A stretch of DNA of 56,629 nucleotides from CAXSEF01 sp964236535 (GCA_964236535.1 CAXSEF010000011.1:1-56629); one strand, 5' to 3'. Numbered from the stretch's first letter, positions 7,950-17,619 are shown. A program made the numbers and translations. The notes: generated from the sequence alone by a model not told the origin.

Positions 7950-8432
7950 ATGGTGACGACAGCGGAGTTCACGGCCGAGACCGGCGCGATGCTGGACCGG
8001 GTCGATGCCGCCTGCGTGCGGCGCGGCGTGCGGCTGACCGGGCTGCGGCGCCAGGTGCTCGGCCTGGTGCTGGAGACCGGCGGGCCGGCGGGCGCGTACG
8101 ACCTGCTCGACCGGCTGCGCGCGCACCATCGCGGCGCGGCGCCGCCGACGGTGTACCGCGCCCTCGACTTCCTGCTGGAGCAGGGCTTCATCCACCGGGT
8201 GGAGCGGCTGTCGGCGTTCGTGGCCTGCCTGCACGGGCTGGAGGACGACGGGCACCAGCACGCGGCGCAGTTCCTGATCTGCCGGACCTGCGGGCAGGTG
8301 ACGGAGCTGAACGACGGCGGCATCGGGCGCTCGCTGGTGCGGGCGGCGCAGGACAGCGGGTTCGCGCTGGGGCGGTCGACGGTGGAGGCGGAGGGGACGT
8401 GCGGGGCTTGCCTTGGCGCGCGCGCAGGGTGA
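7950..8432 (+). CDS. zur: Fur-family zinc uptake regulator
   Basis: 160 residues. It has the Fur winged-helix domain (RLTGLRRQVLGLVLETGGP, then PPTVYRALDFLLEQGFIHRV) and a C-terminal metal domain. The metal domain contains CRTCGQV and a final CGAC pair, which form the structural zinc site of Zur/Fur. The HGLEDDGHQHAAQ segment supplies the histidines of the regulatory site. Divergence from znuACB with a Zur-box-like dyad between them supports Zur over Fur, Mur or PerR. The ATG at 7950 is preceded by GAGG. With zinc bound it should repress the znu operon. Confidence 0.9.
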   Translation: MVTTAEFTAETGAMLDRVDAACVRRGVRLTGLRRQVLGLVLETGGPAGAYDLLDRLRAHHRGAAPPTVYRALDFLLEQGFIHRVERLSAFVACLHGLEDDGHQHAAQFLICRTCGQVTELNDGGIGRSLVRAAQDSGFALGRSTVEAEGTCGACLGARAG

Positions 8433-8433
8433 G

Positions 8434-8625
8434 GCAAGGAAGGCCGGAGGCTCTGCCTCTGGATTCCGCCCAAGGCGAGCCTTGGGAATCCGTCCGGCAG
8501 GCAAGTCGCTCCGCGGGCTCAGCCCTTGGTGGGTCTGGGATGGCCCGCGCAAGGTTCCGCCGGCCTGCTTGGGCCGGTGGAATGCGGGCGGAGGGGGTAG
8601 CCCTGCCTTGCCGGCTTGCCTGGCC
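8434..8625. repeat. Intergenic palindromic element (A-B then H)
   Basis: Modules A and B on the + strand are followed by an H module at 8541-8600. H has the flanks GCGCAAGG and TGCGGGCGGAGGG, and its arms (8555-8565 and 8572-8582) differ completely in sequence from those at 13-40 but pair well, with one G-T. It separates the convergent zur and msrP-like genes. Confidence 0.85.
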
Positions 8626-9407
8626 TAGCTGCCGCTGTACCAGTCGTAGCCCTGTTTTTCCCAGTAGCCGCCGGGGTTGGTGTTGGTGACCTCGATGGCC
8701 TGGATGTACTTGGGGTTCTTGAAGCCGAGCTTGGTGGGAACGCGCAGGCGCAGCGGGGCGCCCCAGGGCGGGGTGAGCGGCTTCTGCTCGAAGTCGAGCG
8801 TCAGGATGGTCTGCGGGTGCAGGCAGCTCGCCATGTCGAGGCCGCTCCAGTAGTCGTCGAAGCAGCGGAAGTTGACGAAGCCGGCGCGGGTGTCGGCGCC
8901 GACGCGCTCCAGGAAGGCCTTCAGCGGCACGCCGCTCCACTGGCCGATCTGGCTCCAGCCCTCGACGCAGATGTGCCGGGTGATCTGCTCCTCCTGGGGC
9001 AGCTTGCGCAGCCCGGCCAGCGTCCAGGGGGCCTTGTTGTCGACCAGCCCGCCGACCTCGAGCTTCCAGTCGTCGTCGGCGGTGCGGATCTGCCATTCCG
9101 GGTAGTAGGCGTTGAAGCGGAACGGGTCGGTGATGGCGCTGGCCGGGAAGGTGGCGGCGAGGCGGTTGGGGTCGAACAGCGCGGCCTGCACCCGGTCGTT
9201 GAAGCGCAGCATGGCGCGCAGCGCGTTGTCGACGGCGTCGTCGCTGCCGAGGTCGCACCCGGTCAGCAGGGTGAGGGCGCCGAGCGACAGGCTGCCGCGC
9301 AGCAGGGCGCGGCGCTGCAGCCGCGCCAGATCGGGCGCGAGCTCGGCGGCGCGGCGCCTCGGGTCGAACCCGGCGCCCGGTGCGCGGCGCGGCGGGCCGG
9401 CGCTCAC
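8625..9407 (-). CDS. MsrP/YedY-like molybdopterin-dependent protein
   Basis: A 260-residue protein of the sulfite oxidase fold. E. coli MsrP (YedY) repairs methionine sulfoxide in periplasmic proteins. The Mo-ligand cysteine is Cys147 in RHICVEGWSQ. Also conserved are QWSGVPLKAFL and the C-terminal GFKNPKYIQAIEVTN. The N-terminus has paired arginines (32-33, QRRALLRG), suiting Tat export, then a hydrophobic stretch ending in LLTGC (Cys51), which resembles a lipobox. The GTG at 9407 overlaps the stop of the upstream cytochrome b gene (GTGA, 9404-9407), so the pair is coupled. The substrate is not certain: the partner is not a standard MsrQ. Confidence 0.85.
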   Translation of the reverse strand: MSAGPPRRAPGAGFDPRRRAAELAPDLARLQRRALLRGSLSLGALTLLTGCDLGSDDAVDNALRAMLRFNDRVQAALFDPNRLAATFPASAITDPFRFNAYYPEWQIRTADDDWKLEVGGLVDNKAPWTLAGLRKLPQEEQITRHICVEGWSQIGQWSGVPLKAFLERVGADTRAGFVNFRCFDDYWSGLDMASCLHPQTILTLDFEQKPLTPPWGAPLRLRVPTKLGFKNPKYIQAIEVTNTNPGGYWEKQGYDWYSGS

Positions 9408-10036
9408 AGCCGCACCTCGCCGTCGGGCTGGCGGCGCAGGCCGATGGTCATCGACACCAGGGTGCGCGGGAACAGCGCCACCAGCACGACATGGACCACG
9501 AGGAAGCCCACGATCAGGCTCATCAGGATGAAGTGCAGCACGCGCGCCGTCGGATAGCCGCCGAACAGCGCGGTCAGCCAGGACAGCTGGACCGGCTTCC
9601 ACATCGACAGGCCGGTGGCGATCATCAGCACCGACAGCACGATCGCCGCGACGTAGAGCGCGCGCTGCACCGCGTTGTAGTGGCCCAGGCGGTGCACCAG
9701 GCGGAAGCGCAGCGCGGCGACGAGGTCGCGGGTCACCACGCGCGGGCCGATGGGCAGCAGGTGGCTGCGGAAATGGCCGCTGGCCAGGCCGTAGGCGAGG
9801 TAGGCGAGGCCGTCGGCGACCAGCAGCCACATCGCGCTCAGGTGCCACGCGATCGCCCCGCCGAGCCAGCCGCCGAGCGTCATCCAGCGCGGGAACTCGA
9901 AGGGCAGGATCGGCGACGCGTCGTAGATCTGCCAGCCGCTCAGGATCATGCAGATGATCGCGTAGGCGCCCAGCCAGTGCATGATCCGCACCGCCACCGG
10001 ATGCGCCGTCGCGTGGGTCGTGGCGCTGGCACCCAT
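9404..10036 (-). CDS. Cytochrome b561-type membrane electron carrier
   Basis: 210 residues with four or five membrane segments, of the Ni/Fe-hydrogenase or thiosulfate-reductase cytochrome b type. Candidate haem histidines are in VRIMHWLGAY, AIAWHLSAMW, HRLGHYN and VVHVVL. The ATG at 10036 is chosen for its GGGGTGG about 6 nt upstream. An earlier in-frame Met at 10072 lacks a ribosome site. It is coupled by GTGA to the MsrP-like gene, so it most likely passes quinol electrons to that molybdoprotein in place of MsrQ. That link is inference from the gene order. Confidence 0.85.
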   Translation of the reverse strand: MGASATTHATAHPVAVRIMHWLGAYAIICMILSGWQIYDASPILPFEFPRWMTLGGWLGGAIAWHLSAMWLLVADGLAYLAYGLASGHFRSHLLPIGPRVVTRDLVAALRFRLVHRLGHYNAVQRALYVAAIVLSVLMIATGLSMWKPVQLSWLTALFGGYPTARVLHFILMSLIVGFLVVHVVLVALFPRTLVSMTIGLRRQPDGEVRL

Positions 10037-10125
10037 TATTTTCCACCCCGCATGCGATCCGCAGGCCCGCACGAGCGTCTTATAGGCTCCGGCGCCGCGG
10101 CGCCGCCATACCGGAGTAACGAACG

Positions 10126-10833
10126 ATGACGCGATTTGCCGGCCTGACCCTGCTGACCGGCGCGGCGCTCGCCGCCGGCGCGATGGCGGCCGCGACCCCG
10201 GCCGCGGCGGCGCCCGAGCACCAGCGGGTCCGCGGCACCGTGGTCTCGATCAGCGCGGGCAGCCTGGTGGTGCATCCGCAGACCGGCAGCGACGTGACGG
10301 TCGCGATCACCCCGGACACCAAGTACGCGACGGTGGTGAAGTCCGACATCGGCCAGATCGACAAGGACAGCTACGTCGGCACCGCGACCAAGAGCGTCGG
10401 CAACCAGCTGGTTGCGCTCGAGCTGGTGATCTTCCCCGCGGCGATGCGCGGGGCGGGCGACGGCCACTACGACTGGGACAAGATCAGCGACACGACCATG
10501 CCGGGCCATGCCACCGCGTCGTCGATGACCAACGGCAACGTCGACATGACCGCGCCGGCGGGCGGGTCGAAGACGGTCAGCTCGGCGATGACCAACGGCA
10601 CCGTCGACACCGCGACCGACAAGGCCGGCGCCAAGCAGATCGTGGTGTCGTACAAGGGCGGCAAGCAGACCATCATCGTGCCGCCGACCGCGCCGGTCGT
10701 GTCGTTCCAGCCGGCCGCGATGTCCGCGGTCAAGGAGGGCGACGCGGTGTTCGTCAACGGCATGGAGGACGGCGGCAAGACGACGGCCGGCTTCGTGGCG
10801 GTGGGCCGCGACGGGGTGACGCCGCCGATGTAG
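10126..10833 (+). CDS. Secreted DUF5666-type protein
   Basis: 235 residues. It begins with a signal peptide (residues 1 to about 29, ending AAAAPE), followed by beta-rich sequence: VRGTVVSISAGSLVVHPQTG, then FPAAMRGAGDGHYDWD, and a C-terminal VGRDGVTPPM. This resembles DUF5666-like secreted proteins common in Acetobacteraceae, with OB-fold-like repeats. A segment is duplicated: SSMTNGNVD and SSAMTNGTVD, about 30 residues apart. Function unknown. Divergent from the cytochrome b/MsrP-like pair, which may only reflect a shared promoter region. Likely periplasmic. Confidence 0.75.
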   Translation: MTRFAGLTLLTGAALAAGAMAAATPAAAAPEHQRVRGTVVSISAGSLVVHPQTGSDVTVAITPDTKYATVVKSDIGQIDKDSYVGTATKSVGNQLVALELVIFPAAMRGAGDGHYDWDKISDTTMPGHATASSMTNGNVDMTAPAGGSKTVSSAMTNGTVDTATDKAGAKQIVVSYKGGKQTIIVPPTAPVVSFQPAAMSAVKEGDAVFVNGMEDGGKTTAGFVAVGRDGVTPPM

Positions 10834-10934
10834 CCGGCCGCGGCTGCGGCGGTACCGGGCCGGTGCCGCCGCGTGCCGGTTCGCCCGGCGGGCGGCAAAG
10901 TGCCTTGGCGTTGGATCAGGGATGGAGGGGCAGG

Positions 10935-11336
10935 ATGCCGCTGGACAGCACCGGGCAGGGACGCGGGCGCCTGCCTGCGCTCAACGTGTTCAACGAGCCG
11001 CTGCAGGACTGCTCGCTCGACCCGCTGACCGGGTTCCACCGCGACGGCTGCTGCGGCACCGGGCCGGACGACGTGGGCAGCCACACCGTCTGCGCCGTGG
11101 TCACCGACGCGTTCCTGCGCTTCAGCCGGTCGCGCGGCAACGACCTGTCGACGCCGCGGCCGGAGTTCGGCTTTCCCGGGCTGAAGGAGGGCGACCGGTG
11201 GTGCCTGTGCGCGCCGCGCTGGCAGGAGGCGTTCGCGGCGGGGTTGGCACCTCGGGTGGTGCTGCGGGCGACGCACCTGGCGGCGCTGCGGTACTGCTCG
11301 CTTGCGGACCTCTCGGCGCATGCTGTGGAGGTTTGA
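10935..11336 (+). CDS. DUF2237 family protein
   Basis: A 133-residue protein clearly of the DUF2237 family. The conserved core includes CSLDPLTGFHRDGCC, HTVCAVVTDAFL, FSRSRGNDLSTP and GFPGLKEGDRWCLCAPRW. The family is widespread in bacteria and has no assigned function. It is cysteine-rich, which could mean metal binding or redox sensitivity. The ATG at 10935 has GGAGGGG upstream; the open frame before it lacks conservation. Convergent with the DUF442 phosphatase gene. Confidence 0.9.
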   Translation: MPLDSTGQGRGRLPALNVFNEPLQDCSLDPLTGFHRDGCCGTGPDDVGSHTVCAVVTDAFLRFSRSRGNDLSTPRPEFGFPGLKEGDRWCLCAPRWQEAFAAGLAPRVVLRATHLAALRYCSLADLSAHAVEV

Positions 11337-11344
11337 GGTCAGGG

Positions 11345-11459
11345 GAGGAAGGCCAGGGCGCTGCCCTGGACCTGCCGGGGGCTGGACCCCCGGACCCGCA
11401 TCGTGAAGACTTTGCGGTATTTCGCCTGCGGGCGGAGGGGGGCCGGCCCTGCTTGGCTA
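11345..11459. repeat. Intergenic palindromic element (variant)
   Basis: A diverged copy: A and B are altered to GC-rich forms (GGCGCTGCCCTGG, then GGGGGCTGGACCCCC). A decayed H module retains the GCGGGCGGAGGG flank and GCCCTGCTTGGC end. It lies between the convergent DUF2237 and phosphatase genes. Confidence 0.7.
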
Positions 11460-11885
11460 GCGGGGGTTGCGGTCGAGCCAGGCCAGGGCGGGGGTGAAGT
11501 CGACGCCGATCTCGCGGCCGCGGGCGAGCAGCGCTTCGCGGGCGACGTGGCCGGACCCGGCGGCGTCGATGCCCCAGACCATGGCGGAGCGGGCGCCGCT
11601 CCTGCAGTAGGCGTGCACCGGGCCGCCGGCCTCGGCGAGGGCGGCGGAGAACGCGGCGATGTCGCCGGCCGACAGGGCGGGCATGCGGATCGGCACGTGG
11701 CGGTAGGCCATGCCGTGCTCGCCCGCGAGCCTGGCGCCTTCGGCGGCGCTGAGCTGGCCGGGGTCCTCGCCGTCGGGGCGGTTGTTGACGACCATGCGCA
11801 CGCCGCTGGCGGCCAGGGTGGCGAAGTCCGCGGGCTCCAGCTGCCCGGAGACGCCGACCGTGCGGTCGAGTGTCACGATGTTCAT
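11457..11885 (-). CDS. DUF442 / BLH-type protein phosphatase-like protein
   Basis: 142 residues of the TIGR01244/DUF442 family, the phosphatase-like domain named after Blh. The phosphatase loop YCRSGARS places a cysteine at 94. The family's N-terminal VSGQLEPADFATLAASGVR and VVNNRPDGEDP are present. In other alphaproteobacteria such domains are fused to beta-lactamase-fold sulfur dioxygenases, but here it stands alone. The start MNIVTLDRT at 11885 fits the family better than an upstream Met at 11894. Divergent from the AI-2E-family gene. Substrate unknown. Confidence 0.85.
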   Translation of the reverse strand: MNIVTLDRTVGVSGQLEPADFATLAASGVRMVVNNRPDGEDPGQLSAAEGARLAGEHGMAYRHVPIRMPALSAGDIAAFSAALAEAGGPVHAYCRSGARSAMVWGIDAAGSGHVAREALLARGREIGVDFTPALAWLDRNPR

Positions 11886-12143
11886 TCCCGGCACGTTCCC
11901 TGTCCTGGTGGCGCTGCGCGCCGCGTCGCGGCCGGGCGGGGCCGCGGCGGCGGGGCGAGACTAGCCGGGACGGGCGGGGATGTCAGCCGGGTGGGAGGTG
12001 CGGGCGCGGTTGCGGCAGAGGGAGCGGCGTCGCGCGTGCAATGCGGGGCTGCTTTCCGGCCGATATGGTGGCAGGCTGCGGCGCTGCGCCGTGCCCGTCC
12101 TTGCAGCATCCGTTCGTAGCTTGTTCGCGCCCAGGAGCGTCGT

Positions 12144-14123
12144 GTGTCCGACATTGCCGCCAATGCCCTGCCGAAGGCCAAGGTTCCGGCTGCCGAAACG
12201 CTGAGGCCGGAGGGCCTGCTCGGCCTGGCGGTGGGGGTCGTGGTGGTGGCGGCGCTCTATCTCGGGCGCGAGGTGCTGATCCCGATCACGCTCGCGATCC
12301 TGCTCAGCTTCGTGCTGGCGCCGCTGGTGGGGCTGCTGCGCCGGGTGCGGGTGCCGAAGGTGCCGGCGGTGCTGCTCTCGGTGCTGGTGGCGCTGGCGAC
12401 GATCCTGATGCTGGGCGGGCTGATCGGCATGCAGCTGGCCGAGCTGGCGGGCGACCTGCCGCGCTACCAGAGCACGGTCGAGCACAAGGTGGAGTCGGTG
12501 CGCGGCCTGGCGCTGGGGCGGCTCAACGAGCTGACCAGCCATCTCGGCCGGGTGGCGCCGAAGCAGCAGGCGGCGGCGCCGGTGCGGGGCGAGGCGCCGC
12601 CGCCGATGCAGGTGCAGGTGCAGCAGCCCGCCGCTTCGCCGCTTGAGCTGGCGCAGCGCTTCGTGGCGCCGGTGCTGAGCCCGCTGGAGACGGTGGGCGT
12701 GGTGTTCATCGTGTCGATCTTCATCCTGATGCAGCAGGAGGACCTGCGCGACCGGCTGATCCGGCTGTTCGGCTCGTCGGACCTGCACCGCACGACGCTG
12801 GCGCTGGACGACGCCGGCAGCCGGCTGTCGCGGTACTTCCTCACCCAGGTGGGCATCAACGCGGCGTTCGGGCTGATCATCGGGCTCGGGCTGACGGCGA
12901 TCGGGGTGCCGAGCCCGGTGCTGTGGGGCACCTTCGGCATGCTGCTGCGCTTCGTGCCGTACGTGGGCTCGGTGATCTCGGCGGTGCTGCCGATCGCGCT
13001 GGCGGCGGCGGTCGATCCCGGCTGGGCGATGGCGGCGTGGACGCTCGCCCTGTTCGTGGTCACCGAGGCGGTGATGGGCCAGGTGGTCGAGCCGCTGCTT
13101 TACGGGCACAGCACCGGGCTGTCGCCGATCGCGGTCGTGGTGGTGGCGATATTCTGGTCCTGGCTGTGGGGGCCGATCGGGCTGATCCTGTCGACGCCGC
13201 TCACGCTGTGCCTGGTGGTGCTGGGGCGGCACGTGAAGCGGCTGGAGTTCTTCGACGTGATGCTGGGCGACCGGCCGGCGCTGACGCCGGTGGAGACGTT
13301 CTACCAGCGGCTGCTCGCCGACGATCCGGACGAGGTGCAGGAGCAGGCGGAGCTGCTGCTGAAGACGCGGGCGCTGTCGTCGTACTACGACGAGGTGGCG
13401 CTCAAGGGGCTGCAGCTGGCGGCGAGCGACGTGCAGCGCGGGGTGCTGACGCAGGCGCAGGTGCTGCAGCTGCGCGAACAGCTGCACTGGCTGGTGGAGG
13501 AGCTCGACGTCCACGACGACAGCAACCCCGAGGCCGGGCGGGGCAAGGCCGATGGCGGGGTGGCGGGGGTCGAGCGCCCCGAGCGGGTGACGCAGCAGGA
13601 CCCGGCGCCGGAGCTGCACGCGCCGGCCGCCGCAGCCATGGCGCCGGAGTGGCACGGGGCGGCGCCGGTGCTGTGCGTGGCCGGGCGGGGGCCGCTCGAC
13701 GAGGCGGCGGCGGAGATGCTGGCGCAGCTGCTGCGCAAGCACGGCCTGGGGGCGAGCGTGGCGTCGCACGATTCGGTGTCGCGCAGCGGGGTGAGGCTGC
13801 TCGATCCGCGCGGGGTGGCGATGGTCTGCGTGTCGTACCTGGAACTGGAGGGGGCGCCCACGCATCTGCGCTTCCTGCTGCGCCGGCTGCGCGCGCGGAT
13901 GCCGGACGTGAAGATCCTGGTGGGGCTGTGGCCAGCGGACGGCGAGGCGGCGGTCGGGAGCGAGGTGCGGTCGCAGCTCGGGGCGAGCTTCTACGCGACG
14001 TCGCTGCGCGAGGCGGTCAGCCAGTGCGTGACCGAGGCCGGGCGTGCGGCGGAGGCCGGTGTCGTCGCGGGGGCGTCGGTGCCGGCGGACCCGGCGGCGG
14101 CGGGGCGGATCGAGGCGGCCTGA
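12144..14123 (+). CDS. AI-2E family transporter with long C-terminal region
   Basis: A 659-residue inner-membrane protein. Residues 1 to about 390 form the PF01594 permease domain: paired N-terminal helices (LLGLAVGVVVVAALYL, then LAILLSFVLAPLVGLL), a long soluble segment, and four or more later helices including WGTFGMLLRFVPYVGSVISA. Members export small molecules or ions, and the AI-2 role applies only to some. The family is usually about 350-400 residues. The C-terminal 270 residues here are soluble and contain a Rossmann-like pattern (PVLCVAGRGPLDEAAAEML, then VAMVCVSYLE). GTG start at 12144 with AGGAG upstream. Confidence 0.88.
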   Translation: MSDIAANALPKAKVPAAETLRPEGLLGLAVGVVVVAALYLGREVLIPITLAILLSFVLAPLVGLLRRVRVPKVPAVLLSVLVALATILMLGGLIGMQLAELAGDLPRYQSTVEHKVESVRGLALGRLNELTSHLGRVAPKQQAAAPVRGEAPPPMQVQVQQPAASPLELAQRFVAPVLSPLETVGVVFIVSIFILMQQEDLRDRLIRLFGSSDLHRTTLALDDAGSRLSRYFLTQVGINAAFGLIIGLGLTAIGVPSPVLWGTFGMLLRFVPYVGSVISAVLPIALAAAVDPGWAMAAWTLALFVVTEAVMGQVVEPLLYGHSTGLSPIAVVVVAIFWSWLWGPIGLILSTPLTLCLVVLGRHVKRLEFFDVMLGDRPALTPVETFYQRLLADDPDEVQEQAELLLKTRALSSYYDEVALKGLQLAASDVQRGVLTQAQVLQLREQLHWLVEELDVHDDSNPEAGRGKADGGVAGVERPERVTQQDPAPELHAPAAAAMAPEWHGAAPVLCVAGRGPLDEAAAEMLAQLLRKHGLGASVASHDSVSRSGVRLLDPRGVAMVCVSYLELEGAPTHLRFLLRRLRARMPDVKILVGLWPADGEAAVGSEVRSQLGASFYATSLREAVSQCVTEAGRAAEAGVVAGASVPADPAAAGRIEAA

Positions 14124-14145
14124 GGCCTGGGCGTTGGACGGTAGG

Positions 14146-14235
14146 CGCAGCAAGGCTGGGCTCTGCCCAGACCCGCCAAAGGCCTGAGGCCTTTGGAAAC
14201 CCGTTCCTCAAGCAAGGGCGTCCATGGGCTTGCCG
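14146..14235. repeat. Intergenic palindromic element (D-C order)
   Basis: A partial copy with D (GGGCTCTGCCC) then C (CCAAAGGCCTGAGGCCTTTGG), ending near GGGCTTGCCGG. It separates the co-directional AI-2E-family and DEAD-box genes and sits just upstream of the helicase promoter. Confidence 0.8.
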
Positions 14236-14265
14236 GTGGAGCCACGCGCGCGCCTCCGCTCCGCG

Positions 14266-14294
14266 TTGACGCAGTGCAGCATCGTTCGTAGAAG
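14266..14294 (+). promoter_or_regulatory. Predicted promoter of the DEAD-box helicase gene
   Basis: TTGACG (14266-14271) and TAGAAG (14289-14294) with an exact 17-nt spacer, about 70 nt before the start codon. It is one of the best sigma70-like matches in the window. The roughly 60-nt leader could carry cold or autoregulatory control, but no element is recognisable. Confidence 0.55.
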
Positions 14295-14362
14295 TCCGCG
14301 TCCCGCAGCAGCGAAGCCCGATCAGGCGCACCTCTACCCAGCGCCGGAGGCGCCGCTCGGCC

Positions 14363-15643
14363 ATGCCCATGAGTTTCGCCGACCTGTCCCTGGCGCCGGC
14401 CCTGCTGCGCGCGCTGGCCGAGGCAGGGTATGCCAGTCCTACCCCGATCCAGGCCCAGGCGATCCCGATGCTGCTGGAGGGCCGCGACGTGCTGGGCCTG
14501 GCCCAGACCGGCACGGGCAAGACCGCCGCCTTCGCGCTGCCGCTGCTGCACCGCCTTGCCCTGGCTCCCCGACCGGCGCCCAAGGGCGGCGCCCGCGTCC
14601 TGGTCCTCGCGCCCACGCGCGAACTGGTCTCGCAGATCGCCGACGGCTTCGAGACCTTCGGCCGCCATCTGCAGCCCAGCGTGGCAACGATCTTCGGCGG
14701 GGTCAGCCAGGTCCACCAGGTCAATGCGCTCAGGACCGGCGTGGACATCATCGTGGCCGCGCCGGGACGGTTGCTGGATCTGATCGACCAGGGCCTGTGC
14801 GACCTGTCGCAGCTCGAGGCGCTGGTGCTGGACGAGGCCGACCAGATGCTCGACATGGGCTTCGCCAGGCCGATCGAGCGCATCGTCGCGACGCTGCCCA
14901 AGGATCGGCACACGCTGCTGTTCTCGGCGACGATGCCGAAATCCATCGCCTCGCTGGCCGAGGGCCTCCTGCGCGATCCGGCGAAGGTCGAGATCGCCCC
15001 GCCCTCGACCACCGTCGACCGGATCGAGCAGTCGGTCATGTTCATCGACGCGGCCGACAAGAAGGCGGCGCTGCTGGCGCTGCTGCGAACGCCGGGGGTC
15101 GGCCAGGCCGTGGTCTTCACCCTGCAGAAGAACATCGCCAACGAGGTCTGCGCCTTCATCGTCGAGGCGGGCATCACCGCCGAGGCGCTGCACGGCAACA
15201 GGTCGCAGGGCCAGCGGGAGCGCGCGCTGGACGCCTTCCGCACCGGAGCCGTGCAGGTCCTGGTTGCGACGGACATCGCGGCACGCGGCATCGACGTCGA
15301 GACGGTGACGCATGTCTTCAACCACGACCTGCCGAGCCTGGCGGAAAGCTACGTCCACCGCATCGGCCGCACCGGTCGCGCCGGGCGCAGCGGCTTCGCC
15401 GTCACGCTCTGCGATGTCGAGCAGCGTGCCTGGCTGCGTGACGTGGAACGGGAGATCGGCCGCGCCCTGACGGTTCGCGCCGACCACCCGTGGCATTCGG
15501 AAGCGGCGCGGAACTCGACCATGCGCCCACCCGTGCCGGGCGGTGCGCCGGCCAGGGAAATCAAGCCGCAGAAGAAGCGCGAGCACAAGGTCTGGACCGA
15601 GGAGGAGAAGCGCGCCGCGCGGGCGGCGGCGATGACGGGCTGA
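14363..15643 (+). CDS. DEAD-box ATP-dependent RNA helicase
   Basis: 426 residues. The helicase motifs run in order: Q motif (YASPTPIQAQAIP), motif I AQTGTGKTAA, Ia APTRELV, motif II DEAD in VLDEADQMLDMG, motif III SAT, then the C-terminal ATDIAARGID and HRIGRTGRAGRSG. A basic tail (KPQKKREHK) may bind RNA. It resembles the RhlE type, acting in ribosome assembly or RNA turnover. The first ATG (14363) is better placed behind GGAGG (14346-14350) than the second at 14369. Codon choice is richer in GCC and C-ending codons than in the adjacent AI-2E-family gene. Confidence 0.93.
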   Translation: MPMSFADLSLAPALLRALAEAGYASPTPIQAQAIPMLLEGRDVLGLAQTGTGKTAAFALPLLHRLALAPRPAPKGGARVLVLAPTRELVSQIADGFETFGRHLQPSVATIFGGVSQVHQVNALRTGVDIIVAAPGRLLDLIDQGLCDLSQLEALVLDEADQMLDMGFARPIERIVATLPKDRHTLLFSATMPKSIASLAEGLLRDPAKVEIAPPSTTVDRIEQSVMFIDAADKKAALLALLRTPGVGQAVVFTLQKNIANEVCAFIVEAGITAEALHGNRSQGQRERALDAFRTGAVQVLVATDIAARGIDVETVTHVFNHDLPSLAESYVHRIGRTGRAGRSGFAVTLCDVEQRAWLRDVEREIGRALTVRADHPWHSEAARNSTMRPPVPGGAPAREIKPQKKREHKVWTEEEKRAARAAAMTG

Positions 15644-15651
15644 GAGGGAGC

Positions 15652-15836
15652 GCAGCAAGCCCGGGCTCTGCCCGGACCCGCCAAAGGCCCGGGGCCTTTG
15701 GAAACCCATCTGTTGAGCATAGTGATTCCGGGGCTTGCCGATCGCTGCGTCCGGGGCGGAGCCTCTGCCTGTTCCATGTGCGGGTCTGGGGGCTCAGCCC
15801 CCAGCGGGTCCAGGGCAGCGCCCTGGCCTTGTCTCT
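15652..15836. repeat. Intergenic palindromic element (D-C plus variants)
   Basis: D and C modules are followed by decayed B/A sequence, then two further hairpins: GGGGGCTCAGCCCCC and CCAGGGCAGCGCCCTGG. It separates the convergent helicase and alpha-glucosidase genes. Confidence 0.78.
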
Positions 15837-15849
15837 CTTTTTCTCGGCG

Positions 15850-17475
<1,626 letters not shown>

Positions 17476-17483
17476 GCTAGTCC

Positions 17484-17619
17484 TCCGAGGAAGGCCAGAG
17501 GCTCTGCCTCTGGACTCCGCCAAAGGCCTCGCCTTTGGAATCCATTTGTTTAAGGAACGGGTTTGCAGAGGCCCCGGGCCTCTGGCGGGTCTGGGCAGAG
17601 CCCGGTCTTGCTTGCCTAC
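17484..17619. repeat. Intergenic palindromic element (A-B-C-D order)
   Basis: A complete A-B-C-D copy with the linker AATCCATTTGTTTAAGGAACG. It lies 3' of the GT9 gene and 5' of the alpha-glucosidase gene, both on the minus strand, so here its module order runs against transcription. Confidence 0.85.

Noticed and set aside
9404..10036. Naming the cytochrome b gene msrQ
   Set aside because: The sequence pattern fits the b561/hydrogenase cytochrome b group; the link to MsrP-like protein rests only on coupling.
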